Shown here one piece after another: positions 1 to 5,071 of a stretch of 7,219 nucleotides of DNA. This DNA is from Saprospiraceae bacterium (GTDB lineage: Bacteria > Bacteroidota > Bacteroidia > Chitinophagales > Saprospiraceae): contig JADZFP010000250.1 of the NCBI GenBank assembly GCA_020849825.1, positions 1 to 7,219 on the forward strand. Reading direction: 5' to 3'. The position numbers were made by a program, and so were the translations under genes. Numbering within the stretch: position 1 is the first letter of the stretch; each line of letters begins with the position of its first letter. The notes beneath the pieces were generated by a model. The model had not been told where the DNA came from and did no database searches. It saw nothing but the letters and a program-made list of their open reading frames with translations.

Positions 1-1189
1 TCACCACCGGTATGTGCCCGTCCGGGAAATACAAGCCCGTATGCGCTTTGGAGAATTGCTCCACTTGTGCATTCGCGCGACCTGAGAAGCCCAACATTGC
101 GCCACCGCGCAAGGTGCTTTTCCAGCGACCATATCCCAAAAGCCTCTGCACACTGAGCGGTACGAGCCATTCAGTACTGCGGAGTCTGGTTTGCATGGTC
201 ACGACAAAGGGCTCGTCGTTGGGTATGTGCGAAGTGGGGTCCACCTCTTCCATGAGCAAAACCACCTCTGTGGGAATCCCCCCATTTGAAGGAAGCGCGT
301 ACCGGAATTCGTATTGTCTCGCGCCTGTGGCATTCGGGTTGAGGTTGATGCCGTCCATAAGGCGCAATGTGGCGATATCGGAATAGATGTGGGTGGTAGT
401 CTGTTGCCAAAGACCAGTTTCTACACGCCAGCGCGGATTCAGTTGATAAGCTATTGAAATGCCCGATTGCAGGCCCGTGGCCGGGTTTTGTGTGTGTTCG
501 GCAACCGGAATGTGCCCGGTCTGATTCATGCCGGCTAATTTCTGCCACTGCCACACCGGGGCTATGTGCAACCCGACTGACCATTGGTTCGAACGGGCAC
601 GGCGTGGTGTTTCAACTGTCAAAGATGAAAGAGGCTCTATCCTTTGCGCAATTGCCAATTGTGGTGGTGGCAGCGTAGGCAATGGAGACAAAACGATGAC
701 ATCCGATGTGTCGAAAGAATCGGCCATAACTTGTTCCGAGTCGGCAACCACAGCGTTTATCGGGGCAATCACCTGAAACACCTGCTCAGGGCTTGTCGGT
801 GCTGCCTCTTTTTTCAGCACGCTGCGTTTCCGCATTGGCAGCGCATCGTCTGTCGGTATTTGACGGATAGGAACATCGCCGCCGGGCAAGAGGGCGACAT
901 TCGCCACTGTATTTTCAAAGGCGTTCACGCAGCTGCCCTCAACCGGCGCAGCTGCTTGTGGCGCGGCGACGGAAGGTTTGTTCCCCTGCATTTTCCGCAT
1001 AGCCAACCCGCCAAGCAAAACCGCCAATCCCACGCCCGCCAGCCACCACCCAATCAAAGGGCGGCGACGCTTGGGCAACCGTGCCTCGACGCGCTTCCAC
1101 ACCCGTTCCGGGGTGGGTGGCGCATAGTCGCCGAGCGCTTCGCGGAGCAGGCGTTCTATTTCATCAAAGTGAGCAGAGCGGTTTGTCAT
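1..1189 (-). CDS. Membrane protein with anti-sigma-like N-terminus and outer-membrane beta-barrel-like domain (3' end outside window)
   Basis: The frame is open for 396 codons from an ATG at 1189 to the window edge, so the C-terminus is missing. Its ATG overlaps the TGA of the sigma gene (ATGA), indicating translational coupling. Residues 1-40 are a short charged segment (FDEIERLLREAL, then a Pro-Thr-Pro and a Trp) like the N-termini of Bacteroidota proteins encoded beside ECF sigma factors. Residues about 45-64 form one hydrophobic helix preceded by KRRR, predicting a cytoplasmic N-terminus. Residues 65-195 are a low-complexity linker, Pro-rich near 169-176. From about 200 onward, alternating aromatic and Gly-rich strands (WSVGLHIAPVWQW; GLQSGISIAYQLNPRWRVETG; EWLVPLSVQRLLGYGRW; LRGGAMLGF) resemble PorT-type barrel domains. 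The likely role, binding the neighbouring sigma factor and responding to the envelope, is inferred from context. No zinc anti-sigma HxxxCxxC motif is present. A simple outer-membrane-like protein of unknown function is the alternative. Confidence 0.75.
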   Translation of the reverse strand, partial: MTNRSAHFDEIERLLREALGDYAPPTPERVWKRVEARLPKRRRPLIGWWLAGVGLAVLLGGLAMRKMQGNKPSVAAPQAAAPVEGSCVNAFENTVANVALLPGGDVPIRQIPTDDALPMRKRSVLKKEAAPTSPEQVFQVIAPINAVVADSEQVMADSFDTSDVIVLSPLPTLPPPQLAIAQRIEPLSSLTVETPRRARSNQWSVGLHIAPVWQWQKLAGMNQTGHIPVAEHTQNPATGLQSGISIAYQLNPRWRVETGLWQQTTTHIYSDIATLRLMDGINLNPNATGARQYEFRYALPSNGGIPTEVVLLMEEVDPTSHIPNDEPFVVTMQTRLRSTEWLVPLSVQRLLGYGRWKSTLRGGAMLGFSGRANAQVEQFSKAHTGLYFPDGHIPVV

Positions 1190-1794
1190 ATCAACATCAA
1201 TGTTTTGTTCAATAACTTTCGCAGATAGGTTTTTGCCCGAATGAGCTGGGATTTTGAAGTGCTTACAGTGATGCCCAATTCGCGGGCGATTTCTTCATGG
1301 CTGTGGTCTTCCAGGACGTACAAATTGAGCACGGTGCGGAAACCGGGAGGCATTTGATGGAGCATAAGCAGCAATCGTTCGGGCAATTCCGTGTTCGATT
1401 CATCTATGCTTTCAAATTCTAAGCCTTCCAGTACGTCCAGATTCAGCGTTTCGGGCAGCTGTCGCTGTTTTTGCAATTGTTCCAGCGCTGTGCGCACCAT
1501 GATTCGCCGTATCCAACCTTCCAAACTGCCCTCACCCCGGTATTTGCAGATGTTTTGAAACACCTGCACGAAGCCTTCTTGCAACAGATCCTCCGCTTCC
1601 GTTGGCGAATCGGCAAATCGCAGACACACACCGAACATCCTTCTGCTGTACCGCTCCCACAACACACGCTGAGCGCCCCGCTCGCCTGCACAGCAAGCGG
1701 CGGCCAATACCATGTCGGTGCTCGGCGGATTTGTGTCTAATGCGTTCAATTTTCTAAAAGAAGAAGTGCGGGCGTTGAAAAAGAAAAGCTGCAC
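1186..1794 (-). CDS. ECF-type RNA polymerase sigma-70 factor
   Basis: An alternative sigma factor that would direct core RNA polymerase to a small set of promoters. Counting from the longest start (202 aa), region 2 covers about residues 44-110 and carries the family signature AEDLLQEGFVQVF followed by GSLEGWIRRIMVRTA. Region 4 covers about 137-198 and includes the helix-turn-helix HEEIARELGITVSTSKSQLIRAK. Length and the lack of region 3 fit the ECF group. The longest frame starts at a GTG (1794) only 8 bases past the terminator T-tract, and its first 15 residues do not look like sigma factor. A TTG at 1749 gives the natural-looking N-terminus NALDTNPPSTD, while the ATG at 1713 would cut into the first helix. 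I give the outer bound and consider 1749 plausible. It overlaps the downstream membrane protein by 4 bases, the usual sigma/anti-sigma arrangement. Its regulon cannot be seen here. Confidence 0.93.
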   Translation of the reverse strand: MQLFFFNARTSSFRKLNALDTNPPSTDMVLAAACCAGERGAQRVLWERYSRRMFGVCLRFADSPTEAEDLLQEGFVQVFQNICKYRGEGSLEGWIRRIMVRTALEQLQKQRQLPETLNLDVLEGLEFESIDESNTELPERLLLMLHQMPPGFRTVLNLYVLEDHSHEEIARELGITVSTSKSQLIRAKTYLRKLLNKTLMLI

Positions 1795-1801
1795 GAGCCT
1801 G

Positions 1802-1857
1802 AAAAAAATTTATAAAAAATAAAATCCCCCATGCTGTGCGCACACAACACGGGGGAT
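1802..1857 (-). terminator. Intrinsic terminator after the copper gene cluster
   Basis: On the minus strand, ATCCCCC (1857-1851) pairs with GGGGGAT (1830-1824). The stem continues inward as GTGTTGTG against CACAGCAT, giving 15 consecutive pairs including two G-U wobbles and a TGCG loop. A T-rich tract (TTTATTTTTTATAAATTTTTTT, 1823-1802) follows directly. The T-tract lies only on the minus-strand side, so the element is directional. It starts 30 bases after the stop of the HMA protein gene and separates the copper cluster from the sigma gene. Confidence 0.9.
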
Positions 1858-1887
1858 GCCCTGATTTGAACACTTGATGGGCTGAGC

Positions 1888-2106
1888 CTATACCGCGCCC
1901 ACCACCTCCTGTGCCTGAAATCCCGCCTCGGCTACCACGGCCGCCACTTCTTCCGCAGAAACATCGCCTTTCACGGTCAGGATTTTGTCGGGCGTGGTGA
2001 TGTCCACTTCCCAGAATTCCACACCTTCTGCACTTTGGATATGCGGCGTGACTTTGGCGACGCAGCCTAAGCACTTGATATTGGTCTTAAATTTCAATTC
2101 TTTCAT
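1888..2106 (-). CDS. Small HMA-domain metallochaperone (CopZ-like)
   Basis: A 72-residue single-domain protein with the beta-alpha-beta-beta-alpha-beta pattern of the heavy-metal-associated fold. The metal site is a CxxC pair (Cys12, Cys15) in the loop TNIKCLGC after the first strand. A second strand (VEFWEVDI) and a terminal helix (AEEVAAVVAEAGF) complete the fold. Family members bind Cu(I) or related soft metals in the cytoplasm and pass them to P1B ATPases. The motif lacks the Met of the classical GMxCxxC, which is common in Bacteroidota homologues of this type. It begins 24 bases after the CopA stop on the same strand and ends 30 bases before a strong terminator, so it is probably the last gene of the copper operon and the delivery partner of CopA. 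No strong Shine-Dalgarno sequence precedes the ATG. Copper specificity is inferred from the neighbours. Confidence 0.88.
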   Translation of the reverse strand: MKELKFKTNIKCLGCVAKVTPHIQSAEGVEFWEVDITTPDKILTVKGDVSAEEVAAVVAEAGFQAQEVVGAV

Positions 2107-2130
2107 GGCAATGAATTTTATGTTGAATGG

Positions 2131-4383
2131 TCAAAGTTTTAATTGTTTCAGTCGAAGGCTATTGGTCACCACCGACACCGAACTCAGCGCCATGGCGATA
2201 CCCGCCAGCATCGGGTTGAGCAGGAAACCGAAGGCTGGGTACAAAACGCCGGCTGCAATCGGAATACCGATGAGATTGTAAATAAATGCCCAAAACAGGT
2301 TCTGGTGAATGGTGCTGACCGTTTTGCGCGACAAGCGGAACATTTTGGGCAAAGCCGTCAAATCGGAACGCATCAGCGTAATGGCCGCGACTTCCATCGC
2401 AATGTCCGTGCCCTTGCCCATGGCCACGCCCACGTCGGCTTGCGCCAGGGCCGGGGCGTCGTTGATGCCGTCACCGACCATCGCCACCGTTTTTCCTTCG
2501 GCTTGCAGTTTTTGGACAAATTCTGCCTTGTCGCCCGGCATCACCTCGGCCTGAAAACTTGTAATGCCTACTTGCCGGGCAATGGAGGCGGCGGTTTGCG
2601 GGTTGTCGCCGGTGAGCATAAACACTTCAATGCCTTGGCGGTGGAGCTGCGCGACGGCCTCGTGCGAACTCGGTTTTATCGGGTCGGCAATAGCCAGTGC
2701 CGCGAGTACTCCTTCTTCGGTTCCGGCAAAATAGACGACCGTATGGGCGGCCTCTTGCCATTCTGCTGCGGTTTGTTCGACCGACGCAGGTATTATGACG
2801 CCCCGGTTTTTCATCATTTTTTCATTGCCGACAAAATAGCGCCGACCTTCGTACATCGCCTCCACGCCCTGCCCGGTGATGCTGGCGAATTGCTCCAAGC
2901 GAGGCCGCCCCAACACGCCTTCCTCTTCCAACCTGCGGACGACGGCTTCGGCCAGCGGGTGCTCCGAACGGCTTTCCATCGAAAGCAGCAACCTTTTGTA
3001 GAGCGGCTCGGCTTGGAACCAATGCCAATCCGTCACGGCGGGTTTACCCTGGGTGATGGTGCCGGTTTTGTCCAGCACGACGGCGTTGACCCGGTGTGCC
3101 GTCTCCAAACTTTCCGCATCCTTGATAAGTATGTGGTTTTCCGCGCCTTTGCCTACGCCGACTGTGATCGCTGTTGGCGTGGCAAGCCCCAGAGCGCAAG
3201 GGCAGGCAATCACCAACACCGTCACCAATGCCAGCAGCGCGTGCGTGAAGGCATTTTCGCCGCCGAAAATCAGCCAGACGGCAAAACTCAACAGCGCAAT
3301 GCCCATGACCACCGGCACGAAAATGCCCGCGATTTTATCCACCAGTCGCTGTACGGGGGCTTTGCTACCCTGCGCTTCCTGCACCGTTTGGATAATTTGC
3401 GCCAGCAAAGTCTGGCTGCCCACTTTCTCCGCCCGAAACTGGAAACTGCCTTTCTGATTCAGCGTACCGGCAAAAACGGGGTCCGTTGCCCGCTTTTCGA
3501 CCGGCAGCGGCTCGCCGTTCAGCATACTTTCATCCACGAAAGAATTACCCTCGGTCAGAACACCGTCCACCGCGATTTTTCCGCCGGGCCGCACCAGCAC
3601 GATGTCGCCGATTTGCACCTCGCCGACCGGAAGGGTCAACTCCTGCCCCGCCCGCACAACCTGGACGGTTTTCGGCTGTAAGCCCATAAGTTTTTTGATG
3701 GCCGAAGAGGTTTGCCCCTTGGCGCGTTCTTCCAAATATTTTCCAAGCAAAATGAAAGCGATGATGACCATTGCCGCCTCGAAATAGACGTGCGGGTGCA
3801 AACCTCGCTGATGCCAGTATTCAGGATAAATCGTGTTGAAAGTGCTGAAAATGAAGGCCACGCCGGTGCTCAATGCTACCAGCGTGTCCATGTTGGCGCG
3901 TCCGCGCCGGGCTTGCAGGAAAGCGTTGCGGAAAAAATCCTTGCCGAAAAAGACCAACACCGGCAGCGAGAGGCCGAACATGATCCAGTTGGCGTAGGGC
4001 ATATCCATAAAGAACATACCGATGATGGCGGTCGGGGCCGCGAGCAGCATCGCGCCGATGGTGCGCCGCCGCAATTGTTCGACATGGAGTTGTTGAGCCT
4101 CGCTTTGTTGCTCGAAAGCGTTTTCCGCTGCTACAATCAAGTCGTATCCGACCGACTGCACGGCTTTTTGCATATCCAGCGGCGTGACGGTTTGGCCGTC
4201 GTATTCGACGTTTACCGTTTGCGCCGCGAAATTGACCGTCGCCGCTTTTACGCCTGGCGTATGTTGCAAAACGGACTCGACGCTGACCGCGCAAGCCGCG
4301 CAGCTCATGCCGAGCACCGGCAAATTGACCTTGGCGGTTGCGGCGCTGTTTTTTACGGGGGAGAGAAGGGTAGGGAGTGACAT
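2131..4383 (-). CDS. copA: Cu(I)-translocating P1B-type ATPase CopA
   Basis: An inner-membrane pump that moves Cu(I) out of the cytoplasm using ATP. Numbered from the ATG at 4383 (750 aa): one N-terminal HMA domain with GMSCAAC (Cys28, Cys31), two helices, then further helices before the actuator domain. The CPC ion site lies at 394-396 (IACPCALGLATP), the phosphorylation site DKTGT begins at Asp438, the P1B-specific SEHP has His475, and the hinge is GDGIND at 637-642. The last two helices carry YN (702-703) and M731..SS (734-735), the other parts of the Cu(I) site, placing it in the copper subgroup (P1B-1). The actuator loop reads NGE (289-291) instead of the usual TGE. The frame can extend to a TTG at 4410, but the ATG gives the conventional N-terminus. 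It sits between the HMA/AraC regulator (91-base gap) and the chaperone (24-base gap). It may serve detoxification, or supply copper to the periplasm for the secreted oxidase encoded upstream. Confidence 0.97.
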   Translation of the reverse strand: MSLPTLLSPVKNSAATAKVNLPVLGMSCAACAVSVESVLQHTPGVKAATVNFAAQTVNVEYDGQTVTPLDMQKAVQSVGYDLIVAAENAFEQQSEAQQLHVEQLRRRTIGAMLLAAPTAIIGMFFMDMPYANWIMFGLSLPVLVFFGKDFFRNAFLQARRGRANMDTLVALSTGVAFIFSTFNTIYPEYWHQRGLHPHVYFEAAMVIIAFILLGKYLEERAKGQTSSAIKKLMGLQPKTVQVVRAGQELTLPVGEVQIGDIVLVRPGGKIAVDGVLTEGNSFVDESMLNGEPLPVEKRATDPVFAGTLNQKGSFQFRAEKVGSQTLLAQIIQTVQEAQGSKAPVQRLVDKIAGIFVPVVMGIALLSFAVWLIFGGENAFTHALLALVTVLVIACPCALGLATPTAITVGVGKGAENHILIKDAESLETAHRVNAVVLDKTGTITQGKPAVTDWHWFQAEPLYKRLLLSMESRSEHPLAEAVVRRLEEEGVLGRPRLEQFASITGQGVEAMYEGRRYFVGNEKMMKNRGVIIPASVEQTAAEWQEAAHTVVYFAGTEEGVLAALAIADPIKPSSHEAVAQLHRQGIEVFMLTGDNPQTAASIARQVGITSFQAEVMPGDKAEFVQKLQAEGKTVAMVGDGINDAPALAQADVGVAMGKGTDIAMEVAAITLMRSDLTALPKMFRLSRKTVSTIHQNLFWAFIYNLIGIPIAAGVLYPAFGFLLNPMLAGIAMALSSVSVVTNSLRLKQLKL

Positions 4384-4474
4384 CGCAAATATCAGATTTT
4401 GATGCCACAAAGTTGGCGGCGCCCGGGGCCGCCCGCGTTATACAATTTGGGGAGAGTTGTGCATGATTTTGGGT
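4384..4474 (-). promoter_or_regulatory. copA leader with GC-rich hairpin
   Basis: This 91-base gap between the regulator stop and the copA start is the largest spacer among the copper genes. It contains a perfect inverted repeat, GGCGGC (4415-4420) and GCCGCC (4428-4433), around a GC-only 7-base loop. No T-tract follows on the minus strand, so it is not a standard terminator. It could be an attenuator, an mRNA-processing or stabilising hairpin, or an operator. A secondary copA promoter here is possible, but no convincing Bacteroidota -33/-7 pair is present. Confidence 0.35.
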
Positions 4475-5044
4475 TCACACCGCGTCCAGTGCCTTTCGGC
4501 CATGCAACGGACGCTCTGCCTTGAACTGTGAGGGGGTCATGCCGGTCACTTGCCGGAACTGCTTGCTGAGATGCTGCGTGCTGCTGTACCCCGTCTGCCA
4601 GGCGATTTCGCTCAGCGTCTGCTCTCCGTACACCAGCAATTCTTTTACCCGCTCGATGCGCTGTGCGATGAGGTATTTTTCAATCGTCACGCCCTCTACT
4701 GCCGAAAAAAGTTTGCTCAGTTGAGAGTACTCATGACCCGTTTCGCGTGCCAGAAAATCGGAAAAATTCATGGTTTCCGTTTTTTTGCCCGCCGCGTGGT
4801 GTATCTCGCCGACAATCAGGTTTTTCACCTGTTCCACGAGGCGGCTGTTGCGGTCGTCAAGCAATTCGAAGCCCTCCGCTTCGAGATTTTGCCGCAGTGC
4901 GGCCAATTGCCCGGCATCGGGCGGAGCGAACAACTCCACCTCGCCTAATTCCACATTTTTTACAGGCAAGTCCTGATCTGCCAACAGGCGCTCTATCGAG
5001 CGGATGCAGCGTGGGCAGACCATGTTTTTGATGTAAATCGTCAT
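4475..5044 (-). CDS. HMA-like/AraC fusion transcriptional regulator, probable copper sensor
   Basis: A 189-residue one-component regulator. Residues 1-63 form a ferredoxin-like domain: strand IYIKNM, the metal-type loop MVCPRC with Cys10 and Cys13, helix, hairpin VKNVELGEVELF, second helix and closing strand. Residues about 85-176 are an AraC-type DNA-binding domain. Its first helix-turn-helix lies near 92-114, and the second, typical TLSEIAWQTGYSSTQHLSKQF, at 143-163, is followed by VTGMTPSQFK. The architecture, a CxxC domain replacing the usual cupin-like effector domain, recurs in Bacteroidota near copper-export genes. This suggests that metal binding at the Cys pair controls DNA binding. 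It starts 27 bases after the oxidase stop and precedes copA, so it probably belongs to the same transcript and may control its own operon. No CueR, CsoR or CopY homologue is visible here. The metal and the direction of regulation are inferred. Confidence 0.9.
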   Translation of the reverse strand: MTIYIKNMVCPRCIRSIERLLADQDLPVKNVELGEVELFAPPDAGQLAALRQNLEAEGFELLDDRNSRLVEQVKNLIVGEIHHAAGKKTETMNFSDFLARETGHEYSQLSKLFSAVEGVTIEKYLIAQRIERVKELLVYGEQTLSEIAWQTGYSSTQHLSKQFRQVTGMTPSQFKAERPLHGRKALDAV

Positions 5045-5071
5045 ATCCTACAAAAACAATCGCATCCGTTT

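Noticed and set aside
644..1228. Open frame on the plus strand opposite the anti-sigma-like gene
   Set aside because: The minus-strand frame is open across all of 1-1189 with a membrane helix and barrel-like strands, and its start overlaps the sigma stop. The plus-strand product is Arg/His/Cys-rich with no family resemblance.
1824..1857. The terminator hairpin as a bidirectional terminator or as part of an insertion-element end
   Set aside because: On the plus strand no T-tract follows the stem, there is no convergent plus-strand gene, and no matching inverted repeat or transposase is present in the window.
2143..3681. Long open frame on the plus strand (about 512 codons) antisense to copA
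   Set aside because: Its translation is rich in His, Arg and Gln with no recognisable domain, and it lies opposite a full-length ATPase with every catalytic motif. It is the usual shadow of a codon-biased gene.
4386..4407. Possible promoter before copA: TTTG followed by GATATTTG
   Set aside because: The -7-like element matches well, but the spacing to TTTG is about 14 bases instead of about 19-21, and transcription would begin essentially at the ATG.
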